DNA of 64,000 bases from the NCBI RefSeq assembly GCF_030272615.1, contig NC_081414.1, positions 237,202,233 through 237,266,232 on the forward strand. Reading direction: 5' to 3'. Under the pieces are notes generated by a model. It was not told the origin of the DNA. It was given only the letters and a program-made list of their open reading frames with translations, and did no database searches. The DNA comes from Cryptomeria japonica (lineage: Eukaryota; Streptophyta; Pinopsida; Cupressales; Cupressaceae). Made by a program: the position numbers and the translations under genes. Below are positions 23,666 to 35,952 of the stretch, in pieces (within the stretch, counting starts at the first letter, position 1; each line of letters begins with the position of its first letter).

Positions 23666-25739
23666 GATCACAAAAATGGCAGAAATGTGCTGCAAGAGAA
23701 AACCCCAGAAGAAGCTAGAAGCCACCCAAAAAGCGTGTGAGAATTTGGGGAGGAATAATAAATCACTACTTTGCTTAATAATAGCTCGAACCATCATATT
23801 GGATAGTGATATCAACAATCATTAAAAAGGGCTGGCTTGTCTATAGCTTGGGACAAGTCATATGATAGCAAGACCTTTACATCAGCCAAAATACTATCCC
23901 CGAGGCTCCAAAACTTTTCATAATTGCTTCTAACTCCCATATTGGCAGAATGATTGGCTAGACCATTCACTTTGCGGTAGGCATGGGAAATTTCAATTTT
24001 TTGAAAAGACCTTATAATTTCCATGGATTTCTCAATCCAAATTTTAATAGTCCATGAAGGTTTTTGCTGACCTTTTAGGCATTGAATAATATTACTAGAG
24101 TCCCCTCCAAGCCAAACTAACCTGGCGTGGATACTCTTAGCCAACTTCAATCCATGGTAGGCCGCAACAACTTCAACAAGATGGTTTGTTTGAGATCCCA
24201 AGGGTAGTGCCACCACTGAAATAAGCCTTCCATTATCATCTCTTATCACTCGCCTACACCCAGTCGGCTCCGGATTTCCTTTGGCCGCCTCATCAAAATT
24301 AACTTTCACCCATCCAACAGGGGGAAGGATCCAATGAGCATTATCCCTCAAACATTTAACCAGTCTGGGAGTAACAAGCATATCCATTTTAATATTCCAA
24401 TTGATGGCAACCTCAAAATCATAGGAAGAGAAAAAGGAATTCTCCTTCAAATAATTAGCTCTAGCAAAATGAAAGTTTTCTATAATAGAACTGCATATTT
24501 TGTTAAAAACAACCTCCGGAGGTGAAGCAGAGTTCGTAAAGACTCTATTGTTACATTCTTTCCATAATCCCCACACTGGATGGGGAAAGGAAAGGTACTA
24601 CAACATTTGCAAAACTTTATTAGATGTTGGAGCTTTCCATTGAGAATGGAACTCCACTGAAGATGAAGGAGAAGTCCACATCAAATTCCATGTCTGAAGT
24701 AAATAACTCCAACCTCATGGGCGAAATCACAGTGCAATTTCAAATGAGAGTTAGATTTTGCCTCCATCATACAAAGATAACATCTATTAGTTAGGTAGAA
24801 ACCTCTCTTACACAGATTGTCAGTGGTCAAAATCTTATTCTGAAGCATAATCTAGAAGAAAATATTGATCTTTGGGATGAGGAACTTGTTGCAAACACCA
24901 GCCCAAGGGGACTGGGAGAAAGGGCCTCAAATCGGAGGGCCAAGGCCGAAGCCACCAAAAAATCCCTTGAAGAAGTATATTTCCAGACCAACTAATCCTC
25001 GAGCAGATTTGGCATATACAAATTCAAAGAGATTTGTAAAGGCTGCAGCTCGGAGCTTATTTCTGAAAGACTAACCCATTTGTCTTAATCAATGTAGTTA
25101 GCAACCCTACTACCAAATCTAGTTTTGCAAGCTACCATATACTTACTGAATGATGAATGATTGTAGAGCGGTTCGTGGCCAATCCAGCTATCCTCCTAGA
25201 ACTTAATTCCCCTGCCAAATCGCAATTTCCAGCAAAGTCTAGAGCTAACAATGTTCTTAGCTTGAACAACATTATTCCATAGAGTAGATCGTGAAGGAAT
25301 CTCATGAGACTCAAGTAATCCCTGGATTGAGTCAATATGATGTAGATATCTTCTTTTCCAAGTGGCATTCTACTCACCTTTCGAATTGAAGATTCTCCAA
25401 ATTTGTTTTGCAAGGAGAGCGTTGTTAAAGTTCGTAATATTCCTCAGACCAAGACCCCCCCCCATTTTTTGGGTTTATAGACAGATTCCCAGGCAACAAG
25501 AGGCAATCTCTTTTTTTGTTCCACTCCAGACCAAAGAAACATCTTTTAGATTCTTTCAATAGCATCAACAAATTTAGCTGGGATTTTAAACAAACTTAGA
25601 GCATAAACTGGAAGATTTTGGAGATGAAATGTCCCCTTGATTTTTTTTCGATTTTTAGCACAACATTCAACACCCGTTAGCATTAGCAAAATAACATCTC
25701 AACCACTTATGCAGTGGGAGGAAAACTTGAACAATTGAA

Positions 25740-26010
25740 ATACTACATGATGGCGGTTGGACCAGCCACTGCCACTTGTTCAGTGGGAGAACTACAAATT
25801 TATTAAAGCTTGAATAACAAAAACTTGGCGGTATAACCAGCCACTTCCACTTGTACAGTGGGAATACAAAGTACTGAAATTAAACAATAGACTTGGCGGT
25901 ATAACCAGCCACTTCCACTTTTCAGTGGGTGATACAAGGAAACTGAAATTAGCTTGAAAACAATAGACTTGGCGGTATAACCGGCCTTCCACTTGCATAG
26001 TGGGAAAAGT
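25740..26010 (-). repeat. Subrepeats in the solo LTR, four copies
   Basis: The plus-strand phrase ACTTGGCGGTATAACCAGCC followed by ACTTCCACTTGTACAGTGGG recurs at about 25750, 25825, 25890 and 25968, with 65-80 bp spacing. The related solo LTR at 34035-35952 has the same motif, inverted and more diverged, near 35480-35740, so the array is an old property of this LTR family. Confidence 0.8.
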
Positions 26011-27164
26011 TAGCTTCCAGAAAATGAGTACAAAATATTGTTTAGTACTACTAAACAAATTATTACATACGCCAACTATGCAAAGAAGATAAAACTAAAA
26101 TCAGAAATGCAATGACCAAGTTACTAGCCCAAAAATCAGCAAATCAAACTAGGGCAAACAACAACAACTCAATTTGGAATAAGAATTCAGCCACTCCACC
26201 AAAAACCACCAAAGTATGAGCAAATGGGTGCCAAGAGCATACACAACTTTTGAATCCATACCCACAAAATTCAAATGAAATCTTTAATCAGAATGAGCAG
26301 AAATGTAGATCAGTTGTAGGGTTTTTTCACCAATTTATCACACCAAACTCCTTGAAATCCATTGGTAATCTCTGAATGAGATCACTCTATCAGCTAGGAG
26401 TTATCTTTCAAACTCGAAATTGAAGATGAGGTAGGAGGGCATGCAACCCCGAAGCGAAGTGTCTGAAAGCAATTCAACAACACTTCGTTATCAAATTCTA
26501 GCATAACCAAATGAAGGAGAGAAGGGTCTTATTTATAGACTTGAGCCCCATAAATTTGAATTCACATTTCCCTCCAAAGTGGATGCCTCATTAGGGAAAT
26601 AAAATATAACTTAAATCTTTTGCTTCTTTTTATTTTTTCCCAAAGTTGGACGCCAAATATGAATTTCCATTCAATAAAATATTTCCTTATTCTCTAAGTC
26701 TAGCTTGGATGCCCAAAAACACCTTTTTTTGACTTTACAAAAAAATATATTAAATATCGCCCAAGTAAAGTCATATGAAAATAATTTTAAATAAATAACC
26801 AAAGTTATTTATTTACCAAAAATAGATTCCAAGAATCTTGGAGAGATCACTGCTGAACACGACTATTGAGATTAGAACCCAAGTGTTACTCTGCTGCACA
26901 ACTATACTGCTAAAAATAACACCTACTAAAAATAGCACTTGCTAAAAATAGCAACTCCAATCTCCATTTGAGCATATTCTGAGCATCCGTAATGACTTAC
27001 TAAAAATAGTAAGTTCGGTAATCATTCCGAAGAATCTGCATGTCAAACCATGCTAGAGCTCTCAAAAAACCCAAAAAAACCCTGTAAAGAAAACAGCCGT
27101 CACCCTGTCGCAATTTACTAAAAATAGTAAATTCAGAATTCTTCTCTGATTGGAATGCATGTTA

Positions 27165-27488
27165 TGTTAATTTTGTGGATCAAAATTAAAATTTATCTTC
27201 TTCTATGTATTATCTATCACTGAATTGTTGTATAAATCTGATTGTCTTCTTTTATGTTGCAGGAGAGGAGGAGCATTTCTATTTCAATGTCCATTCTCAC
27301 ACATTTCATTTGGTATATGTAGTGGGCTGGGTACGGTCAAGCGATGCCTTGACCGACCATGTCTTTTGGACACGGCCGATCAAGACATCACTTGATCGTG
27401 CCCCCTCACGATAATAAATGTTTGAATGAGAGACTTCATTTATCTCTCATTCAATCATTTATCTTACCGAGGCTATCATGCATTAACA
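27165..27488 (-). repeat. 3' LTR of the TRIM
   Basis: Direct-repeat partner of 28513-28837, with only scattered substitutions. On the minus strand it runs TGTTAATGC... to ...AAATTAACA. Confidence 0.9.
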
Positions 27489-27579
27489 CTCCCTCTTAGC
27501 TAGGTAAGATAAATGTAAAAGGCATTGGGAGCAATATTCATAAATCGTATGATGCTTATCTTGGGACCATAGTTTCAAG

Positions 27580-28115
27580 ATGTAAATTGCCTTTGTCGGT
27601 GATTCTATTCACAAACTCTTGAGTGGATTGCCTTTGTCGGCGATTCTATTCACAAACTCTTGAGTGGATTGCCTCTGTCGGCGATTCTGTCCATAAGCTC
27701 TTGTGTGGATTGCATCAGTCGGCGATTCTATCCACAAGCTCTTGTGTGGATTGCCTCAGTCGGCGATTCTATCCATGAGATCTCACGTGGATTGCCTCAG
27801 TCGGCGATTCTATCCATGAGCTCTTATGTGGATTGCCTCAGTCGGCAATTCTATCCATGAGCTCTTGTGTGGATTGCCTCAGTTGGTGATTCTATCCACA
27901 AGCTCTTACGTGGATTGCCTTAGTCGGTGATTCTATCCACAAGCTCTTATGTGGATTGCCTCAGTCGACGATTCTATCCATGAGCTCTTACGTGGATTGC
28001 CTCAGTCGGCGATTCTATCCATGAGCTCTTGTGTGAATTGCCTTTGTCGGCGATTCTATCCACAGGCTTTTACGTGGATTGCCTCAGTCGGTGATTCTAT
28101 CCACAATCTTGAGTT
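27580..28115. repeat. 41-bp tandem array inside the TRIM, about 13 copies
   Basis: The unit contains TGGATTGCCTCAGTCGGCGA, TTCTATCCA and AGCTCTT. Successive copies start exactly 41 bp apart (for example 27627, 27668, 27709, 27750). Copies are 85-95 percent alike by eye. Since 41 is not a multiple of three, the array is not coding. It occupies half of the region between primer site and purine tract, where packaging signals are expected. Confidence 0.92.
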
Positions 28116-28500
28116 ATTGTAAGATTGCCACCTTCCAATAACCTAAAAAATTCAAGTGGAAATCATTTGGAAGTCGTCACTTCCTTATGATTTACACAAG
28201 GCCCATAAAATAATTATTAGTATTAATAATAATAATCAATATTTTCAATTTTTACCTCAGAAGTGCTCAATCTTGATTAGTAAGCTCCCTCTCAATCACA
28301 AGGTATCTTGAGTTTCTTCTAGAGAACATATTTTTCTGAACATACGTTTGAATTTCTGACTTCAACAAGGGACGCTTTTAGTTTAAGTTTGAGAGGACAA
28401 GTTCTTGTAATATGGCCATATTTGAGACTTTCAAGGAGATATCAATCTGATCTTAATCGGATCTTCCTTCAGGCGGTTAGGCTTAATAGAAGGAAACCTA

Positions 28501-28512
28501 GCTCTGATACCA
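28501..28512 (-). promoter_or_regulatory. Primer-binding site of the TRIM (initiator tRNA-Met)
   Basis: TGGTATCAGAGC on the minus strand, the classic 12-base match to the 3' end of plant initiator tRNA-Met, with no spacer from the LTR. Confidence 0.92.
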
Positions 28513-28837
28513 TGTTAATTTTGTGGATCAGAATTAAAATTTATCTTCTTCAATGTATTATCTATCACTGAATTGTTGTATAAATCTGAATTGTCTTCTT
28601 TTATGTTGCAGGAGAGGAGGAGCATTTTTATTTCAATGTCCATTCTCACACATTTCATTTGGTATATGTAGTGGGCTGGGTACGGTCAAGCGATGCCTTG
28701 ACCGGCCATGTCTTTTGGACATGGCCGATCAAGACATCACTTGATCGTGCCCCCTCACGATAATAAACGTTTGAATGAGAGACTTCATTTATCTCTCATT
28801 CAATCATTTATCTTACCGAGGCTATCATGCATTAACA
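28513..28837 (-). repeat. 5' LTR of the TRIM
   Basis: Direct-repeat partner of 27165-27488. Its 3' end, on the minus strand, directly abuts the primer-binding site at 28512-28501. Confidence 0.9.
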
Positions 28838-31454
28838 TGTTATACCATCCTGAAGCTCATGAAAAACCTAGAAAGAATCTAGAGAGAAAACAACCGTCGC
28901 AATTTACTAAAAATAGTAGATTCAGAAATCTTCTTTGATTGGAATGCATGTTGTACCATCCTGAAGCTCATGAAAAACCTAGAAAGAATCCATAGAGCAA
29001 ATTGTAAAAACTCCTGCAAACACCCCTTTAAAATCCTTTCTGAAGACAGAAACCCTAATTTAGTCTCTGGTTAGCCTACGAGTTTCCAAAATAGGCTAAG
29101 ACTCCATCCATCAGTCTAGAATTGAGAACGGGACATTACAAGAGAAGCCTTAAAAGTTGAACTTTACTTGCCTAGCTCAAAAGGGCCCCCTTCCATCCCG
29201 CCAATTCTTTATGTAATTTATCAATCAATGACATCCAAAAGGATTCAAACACTTTGGCACAAAGCCGAAGTCCTAAGTAAATGGCAGGTAGCTTACCAAT
29301 AGAGCACCCCAGGATATTAGAAATTTTCTTTTGCCTTGACTCAGGGGTATTAATAAAGTATAGAGAACTTTTGGAATAATTTATACATTGGCTAGAGGCA
29401 CTAACATAATCCACCAGAATGCTTTTTAGAGAACGAGATTCACCAACTGAAGCATCCTCCATTACAATTGTATTGTTCACGAACTGTTAATGAGAACAAA
29501 TGAGCACATCAGAGGAAGGTTCTAGGCCTTTCAACCCTCCAGAGCAAATCTTTTTGAGCATGTATCTCCCGAAGGTTTCCATTGCAAGGGTGAAAAGAAT
29601 AGGTGATAAGCGATCTCCCTGCCTAAGGCCTCTGGAAACCTCAAAAATATGTGAAGAAGATCCATTAATAATCACAGTCAATCTGGAAGTAGAAGTGAGT
29701 TGCCATACCAAGTCAAGAAATTTGTTGTTGAAACCAAAAGCCTTCAGGACCTTGATAAGAAAGTTCCAATCCAAATGATCATAAGCTTTGGATATATCTA
29801 GCTTAAGCATGAAAGCTTGACGATTGGAGGTCTCAAGAGAATGAATATTCTCATGAACAGTTATAATGGAATCCAAAATTTGACGTTCCAGAACAAATCC
29901 ATTCTGTTGATCAACAATGAAGTTAGGAAGCACATTAAGTAGTCTCGAAGCTAAAACCTTCGAGAAAAGTCGATTTCAACTCCTTGAGAATCCTTCTAGA
30001 GCCAAAAAATTCCTTGACCGCATTACCCATTCTCTGCCACAATCTCCCAAAAAATCTAAAAGAAAAACATCAGAAATCTATCAAGACCTAGGGCCTTATT
30101 TCCTTCAAATGAAAACACAACCTTTTTGATTTCTTGTAGGCATGGTATAGGTACAAGACATCCTTTGCATTCTTCATCCGCCAATCTTGGAATAGACTCA
30201 AGAAATTCCTTTTGCTTTTTTTCATCCAGAGAATCCTCAGCTGATAAAAGAATAGAGAAAAATTGGACTTCTTCTTGAATCTCCTCTTCCTTATCAAATA
30301 CTATCCCATTTATCTGAATCTTTGAAATTCGGTTAGCAGCCCTATGTTTGAGAGTAAACGTATAGAAGAACTGAGTATTCCTATCCGTGGATGCGAACCA
30401 TATAGATCTAGATCTCTGTGTCTAGAAATCTTCTTCTTTGGATATAATGTCATGGTATTGAGTAAGAACTTCATTTTCCTTCACCATATAATCCCCCCTA
30501 TAACCATCCCTTTGAATTTTATCTTGAATGTCATTCAGCTCTAATTGAATATTGGCCTTGGATTGAAAGATATTACCAAAAATTTCTTTATTCCATTTTT
30601 CGGATATTAGATTTGACTTTTCCAAGTTTTTTAGCTAAGCGGAACATGGCAGTACTATTCACTTTAGTGCTCCACCATTCCAAGATTTTGGCAAAAATCT
30701 GTGGATGTTGGGTCCACATTTTTTCAAAATGAAAAGGCAGATTTTTCTTACCCGAGATAGGATCCACTTGGAAACAAAGAGGGTAATGATCCAATCCAAC
30801 TTTTGAAAGAGCATTCAAAGAACAAACATAAGGAAAAAACCATCCATTGGAGATAAGGGCTCGATCAAGTCTCACCTGAATGAAGTCATTATCAACATGT
30901 CTATTCGTCCAAGTGAAAGAGGCCCCTCTTAAATCCATATATTGAAGACATTGATTGTTTATAAAATCCAAAAGATCCTGCTTACTATCAGCTTGAATTT
31001 GAGACCTGCCAAATTTCTCCATATCTTGAAGAGGAGTATTAAAATCCCCTATAATAATCCAATTGTCCTCCTGAAACTGAGACCTGAAATTAGCAAGATT
31101 AATCCAAAATTTCCTTCTGGCAGTTTTATTATTAAGTGCATAGATATTGGACGAGATCCAACTAAAGTCATCCCTAATATGTTTAAATCTTACCGCAATG
31201 TGATTAGCATCTTTCCAGATACTAATTCCAGAGACAATTTTCATTGCAAAAGATAGCACAACCCCCATAGGCTCCATCCGAACTATTACAATGAATTCCA
31301 CAATTCTTGAAGAATTTCATTCTCAAAACTCGATCTCTCTGCATTTTTATTTCCTGAATAACCATAATATCAGGCGTATGATCCCTTAAAAAATTAGACA
31401 GAATGTCTTGCTTGTGCAGGCTATTTAACCCCCTTATGTTCCAAGACATTATCT

Positions 31455-32149
31455 TCATTGCTTTAGAGGGGTGTTACTCAAACATATCTCAGGGATAGTT
31501 CTTTGAATCCCATCAGCTATACTCTGGAGACTGTCTTGTTCCTTGTGGCATTTTGATGATTTGCACCCAAAACTTTTGGTGTTTCCGCAATCCGCTCTTG
31601 ATCTGTTTCTAGTGGAGACACTTGAAGTTGATGTTTTCTTGCTTCCCTCTCTTCTCTCCACGTGGATAAATGGAGGATCATCCTCCACTGTAGAATCCTC
31701 CTAGCATCTATTCTCTTTGCCAATATCCTTCAATCCACCTGCACCCATTTTCTTGGATGAGCTCATTCTTTCTTTTTGAATTGGAGACTGCTCATTACAA
31801 TCAAGTAAGATTGTTGATTCAGCATTCATCATATTCGTTCTTTGATCCCGTAAAGTAGACACCACCACCTAGGGGGAGGAAGATTCAAAATCATCATTAG
31901 GTTCTTCCTCCAAATCCTTGGGTCTTGCGGGAGAACACTCTTTTTCCCCCGTACATGTGCCTTTCTCTGCATCCACACTATTGTTACCTCTGGCCAAGAA
32001 TCTGATCCTCTCTTTTTCTCTAATAGAGATTGTCCATTCAAGTTCCCCTCAGGAAAAGGAAGATCTTCCAAGATCTGCTCTCCTAGAGCGTGGTCCCCTT
32101 CTTTCTCCTTTTTTTCTCTCAACCAAATGACAAGAAGATGACAACACAA
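31455..32149 (-). pseudogene. LINE ORF1 tail or ORF1-ORF2 linker remnant
   Basis: Two overlapping open pieces (32149-31829 and 31723-31455) precede the endonuclease start. They are rich in Lys, Arg, Glu and Pro and lack a zinc knuckle or RRM that I can recognise. Position directly upstream of ORF2 is the main reason to call them ORF1 tail. The 5' part is missing because the LINE is truncated near 32176. Confidence 0.45.
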
Positions 32150-32176
32150 TGATAAAAATTCCTTATGTTTCCAAAG

Positions 32177-32661
32177 TGGGCGCCCATACCTAAAAAGGGG
32201 CCTTTCTAAAACATTTGCTCTTAACTTTATTAACTAGGGATCCAAATAGTCTTTTATTGAATAAATTAAAAATAACGATAAAGTTAAACCTTTAAGTTAA
32301 CTTTATTAATAAAAACATTGTTATTTAATTTAAATGTGGTGAATTGTAACAAATATAAAAATAAAAATATTAACTACTTCCACTGACACACCTAAAAGTA
32401 GTAACATTGACAACTAGCTCAATCAGTGCCCAAAGCTAACTTACTAAAAGTAGTAAGTATTGGAGAACTCAACTAGAACCATTATAGAAAAGTACGTTAT
32501 GCACATCTAAATCAGTGGAACTCAAGTAAATGCCTATCATTTCCAAATAACATGATCAAATTATCATCACGAGTTCCCTAACCCTAATTCATTAGCTTTC
32601 GGGAACCTGCTGAATAGGCTAACTGTCCACCATATTGCTTGATTAGGAAGGGAACATTACA
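32177..32661 (-). repeat. LTR fragment (TGTAAT family), likely 3' LTR of the old chromovirus
   Basis: On the minus strand it starts TGTAATGTTCCC, 26 bp after the stop codon of the chromovirus remnant, and runs to TGGGCGCCCA at 32186-32177, where it ends abruptly beside the LINE. It matches 37036-37520 over its whole length. Position right after pol fits a 3' LTR, truncated. Confidence 0.7.
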
Positions 32662-32686
32662 ATCTCAACTCTAGATGTTACAAAAT

Positions 32687-34034
32687 CTACTTATTCTCCC
32701 ATGTTGCATCCTCTACTAGCAAGTTCTTCCATTTGACCAAGTTTTCCTTAAGGACTCTCTTCCGAAGAGTATGCTCTTTGTAGTCTATGATGGCCTTTGG
32801 AATCAAAATCAATTTCCCCTCATCCAATGGTGGCAACTGTGATGAGGGAACCACATTATTCCCAAGTGCTCTCTTGAGTCTAGAGTCTAGACACATGGAT
32901 CACATTATGCACTCTACTACTAGCTGGTAATGTGAGCTCATAGGCAACCTCTCCAACGATCCTAGAAACTTTGAAAGGATAGTAGAAATTGGGCTTAAGC
33001 TTCTTTGCTCCACTCTTGTATGGTTGAATCCTCAAAATTGCTGAATCCTCAAAATTGCACTCTATCCGAAGCTGATCAACATATAACTTTTCCTGATTTT
33101 GTGCTTGCTGCAGGTTCTCATTGAAAGATTTCATGATATCTTGGCTCTCTAGTAACAAATCTCGTGCCTTAGGCACTCTGCGATCCCCGAAAAGAAAATC
33201 CATGGAGTTGGGTGCCTCATACCCATACAGTGTCATGAATGCTGACATCCTGATGAACATGTGATAGGTAGTATTGTAGCAATACTCACCACATTGTAAC
33301 CATTTAATCCAAGCTCTCTGCTGTCCTAAAACATAGTTTTTGAGATACCCTTCCACCAATTTGTTCACTGTTTTAGTCTGTCCATCTGTCTGTGGGTGGT
33401 AGCTCATGCTAGGAGTGAGCTCAATTCCACGCAAGAGGCTTAGAAACTTGCTGTCCCTATCACTCACTATGCTCTTGGACATCCCATGTAATCTGAAAAT
33501 TTTGTGAAGAATAAATCAGCTACTTGTGCTGTAGTATATCTTGCTGAAATAGCAAAGAAATGTGCAAATTTGGTCAATCTGTCAACCACAACGTATATGC
33601 AATCCTTTCTTAGAACCTCAGGTAACCCAATGATGAAGTCTATGGAGATACATTCCCATTTTTTATTAGGAAGTAGGATAGGTGTGCTCATTTTTATTCT
33701 ACAGGCAAGTGTGACACTCTCTAGCATACTTAAGGAATTCATTTTTAAGTCCTTTCCAAGTGAATCTCTCCTGAATTTGCTTATAAGTCTTGAAGAAACC
33801 TGGGTGACTAATCATAAGTGCGTCATGAAATGTCCTCATTATCTTCACCTTAAGCTATGAAGTAGGCCCCAAATAGATCCTCTCCTTATAAATGATCAAC
33901 TCATTAATCACAGAGTACTTGTCATCATGGATAGTGCCTTCTATGATTCTTGTTGCCCAAGAATCCTTAGCATACTTTGCTGAAATCAACGCTCTCCAAT
34001 CAGCAGTAATCTTAACCAGTAAACATAAGTGAGG
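32687..34034 (-). pseudogene. Chromovirus integrase and chromodomain remnant
   Basis: Continuation of the pol gene that starts at 36560, resumed after the solo LTR at 34035-35952. On the minus strand it reads the linker (WRALISAKYAKDSW), integrase core pieces ([32 protein letters not shown]), the C-terminal domain and a chromodomain (NLVKWKNLLVEDATWE) ending in a stop at 32687. The third catalytic acidic residue of integrase is replaced by lysine (TDGQTK, where the intact element has TDGQTE). Much of the HHCC zinc region is lost, and frameshifts separate the segments. It resembles the polyprotein at 47211-52010 closely but is much older. Confidence 0.88.
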
Positions 34035-35952
34035 TGTAATATCCCCTTCCTTGTGATGTTGCATTCAGTGGTCCATTGGCCTATTCGGGAGACCCGTAGG
34101 CTATGTGGAAAGGTGAATTAAGGGTTTCCATGTTCTTTGGAGTTCCGACCAAGCTTGTCAAGGGTGGAATGTGAACTTACTATTTTTAGTACGTTAGGGT
34201 TTGGCCGTCGAGATGGTGCAGAGTTGCTAAGTTCGCCAATCTCTTTCTCTAGTTGCAAAGATCGCGATTTTCGGAGCATTATTTCATGACTTACTATTTT
34301 TAGTAAGTGACAATTTGGGGCATTCTAGTTTTGGCAGTCCTGGACTTGGTCCTGATCCAGCATAGTTCAGTGATCTTCATTGCTCAGCCTCATCCGGATT
34401 TTGTTGATAATCAGTACTGGAGCTATAAGCGATTTAATTAAATATTATTCCTTATCCTAAGGTTATTATTTAATTATTTTAGTATTGATTAATGCTATGG
34501 GAAATTGTGCAAAATATGATATTTTTCCTAAGTCATGCCTGGGTGAATTATTTGAAGATTAAAAGGAGACTTTATTTTTTATACTTTAAAGTTTTATTAT
34601 GCCAAAATCATGGTCGTCTCTCCTTGGCACGATTTTTGACTTGGGAAGTGGGCGCCATTTTTGGGTCCACCACATAAAATGAAATGCAGTTTGAATGAGG
34701 AGAATTTGGAGGCAATTTAATTTGAATTCTAGACTTGAAAAGCTATATAAACAGGTGTTTGGCTCCTCATTTGTTTATCTAGAGAAAATATATTGTTAAG
34801 CTGTCGGAATGACTCCAGACTTCTTTGAGGGTGAATACCTCCTAGATCTTTCCTTCTGGTTTCAAGTGTGAGACATCACTCCTAGCTGTGGTTTGAAGTT
34901 GTGAGCTATTTGGTGATTTTAGGTGTGTTGGTGAAGAGTTGTGTGCTGTTGCATTTTTTTGGTGTTGCTGGTTTGTGTTGGCTGGAAGTGTATTTTGCTC
35001 GTAGCTATCTACATGTTGAGTGCATCATTCTGGGTGAGGGCTCGTTGGAAGTGTATCGGGGAGACAATAATTCCCCTACATTGGTGTGGCATTTGGAGAA
35101 CTCTCCAATTTACAGTTGCAAATCAAAATATTCAGCCAAAACACCATTTCTAGAATTGCCTTGGGTTGCGTGCATTGCAGTTGTTGCTCTCCAGTCGCAG
35201 TTTCAAGGTATTGATTTGATTGTTTATGTTATACGCTTCATTTGCATTTGGTTTGGCATGATTCCATTTAGTTTTGAGAGAGTTACAAGCATTTTAGTGG
35301 TTTTTGGGATGGCTGGTTCTGCGTTTCATTGTCTCTGATTTCATAACAGCAAGTAGTTTTAGTGGTGGAAATGTGTTATTGAATTCTTGAGATATGTACT
35401 TCATTCTATCTTCTCTCACATCTCTATCTTTGTAAGGATTGCTTCAGTAGTACTGACCAATTCATTCTATGCTGCATTTCCCGCTGAACAAGTGGAAGAG
35501 GATGGCTTAGCCGCCTGTATGTTTTGTAATTCAGCTTTGTCCTCCCATTGAGCAAGTGGTTGAGTGATATTGTCCTCCCGCTGAAATATGCAGTTGAGTG
35601 ATAGTTTTAAGTAAAAGTCCTCGCGCTGCATAAGCGGTACAGTGATTTGGTTCTGTTATGCTCTTGTTACCTTGGTTGGTTTACCGCCAAGTTCTTGTTC
35701 TTCATCCTATTGAAAAGTGGAAGGGGCTGGCTTGCCGTCTAGTCTTGTATTTGCATTGTAATTTCCACGGATTAGTGAGCTAACGAACCCCTTATCACCG
35801 TATGCTCTCAGCTTCCCACATTGGGCTCTTGGTGATCAGAAAGTGGAAGGGTTACTTTTAGTAGTATTGAGATTATATTTCCCTAACTTTAACGGGTGCA
35901 TTGTAATATTTGTTGTGCTCAAAAACCAAAAAAAAAAAGAGGGAATATTACA
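34035..35952 (+). mobile_element. Solo LTR (TGTAAT family), 1918 bp, TSD TGAGG
   Basis: Starts TGTAATATCCCC and ends GGGAATATTACA, with exact duplication TGAGG at 34030-34034 and 35953-35957. It splits the chromovirus remnant between the codons for SRRPH and LCLL; in the intact polyprotein these are contiguous as SRRPHLSLL. It carries two CTATTTTTAG palindromes (34180-34189, 34294-34303) and diverged copies of the AAGTGGAAG...CCGCCAAG subrepeat. A 145-codon open frame at 34901-35338 has no recognisable domain and I do not consider it a gene. Confidence 0.92.

Larger units (their letters stand above)
27165..28837 (-). mobile_element. TRIM-type LTR retrotransposon, 1673 bp, TSD TGTTA
   Basis: Terminal direct repeats at 27165-27488 and 28513-28837 (about 324 bp) begin TGTTAATTTTG and end GCATTAACA. 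The exact 5-bp duplication TGTTA lies on both sides (27160-27164 and 28838-28842). On the minus strand a primer-binding site TGGTATCAGAGC (28512-28501) abuts the 5' LTR, and a purine tract AAGAGGGAG (27497-27489) precedes the 3' LTR. The 1-kb interior has no gene and is half filled by a 41-bp tandem array. These are the features of terminal-repeat retrotransposons in miniature. It must be mobilised by proteins from another element. Confidence 0.93.
25625..29140 (-). mobile_element. Solo LTR (TGTAAT family) carrying a TRIM
   Basis: Read on the minus strand it starts TGTAATGTCCCG at 29140 and ends GGGGACATTTCA at 25625. It splits LINE ORF2 between KAS and LQNLPVYALS. The flanks are GGAGA (25620-25624) and AGAGA (29141-29145), matching at 4 of 5 bases. 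Without the TRIM the LTR is about 1.84 kb, similar to the solo LTR at 34035-35952. That LTR shares the motif AAGTGGAAGNGGCTGG...CCGCCAAG on its plus strand, which fixes the opposite orientation here. A segment of about 130 bp is tandemly duplicated (27113-27164 plus 28843-28890 against 28900-28990), and the TRIM sits in the first copy. Confidence 0.8.
23812..31458 (-). pseudogene. LINE ORF2: endonuclease, reverse transcriptase, RNase H (broken)
   Basis: The N-terminal endonuclease starts MKIMSWNIRGLNS and contains the blocks IQEIKM, IIGDFN and LDHYPL (L1 endonucleases usually have SDH here). The reverse transcriptase has KLDISKAYDHLDW and GLRQGDRLSPILFTLAME. The catalytic A/YADD box is degraded to FVNNT near 29475. 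After the LTR insertion the frame resumes with QNLPVYALSLFKIP at 25624. The C-terminal segment (24576-23812, open for 254 codons) is a plant-type RNase H with VKVNFDEAAKGNPEPTGC. ORF2 would nick target DNA and copy the LINE RNA. It cannot now do so because of the lost RT catalytic residues, stops, frameshifts and the 3.5-kb insertion. Confidence 0.85.
22005..32176 (-). mobile_element. L1-like LINE, minus strand, split by an LTR insertion
   Basis: On the minus strand the order is ORF1 tail (32149-31455), endonuclease (31458-30588), reverse transcriptase (about 30300-29141, continuing 25624-24580), RNase H (24576-23812), an extra ORF-like region (23665-22279), and a 3' tail (22195-22005). The tail contains the phrase GGGTTTCGGGTCC and ends TTAATCAAAAAC, which resembles the 3' ends of plant L1 elements. 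The 5' end appears truncated near 32150-32176, where an LTR fragment starts. I could not find target-site copies. The solo LTR at 25625-29140 interrupts the RT region. Many frameshifts and stops make it inactive. Confidence 0.8.

Noticed and set aside
27660-27860. 66-codon repetitive frame
   Set aside because: It is a by-product of the 41-bp tandem array in the TRIM. The period is not a multiple of three and the frame is lost in adjacent copies.
34901-35338. 145-codon hydrophobic frame in a solo LTR
   Set aside because: It lies inside the LTR at 34035-35952, downstream of its promoter region, with no domain and no counterpart in the related LTR at 25625-29140.
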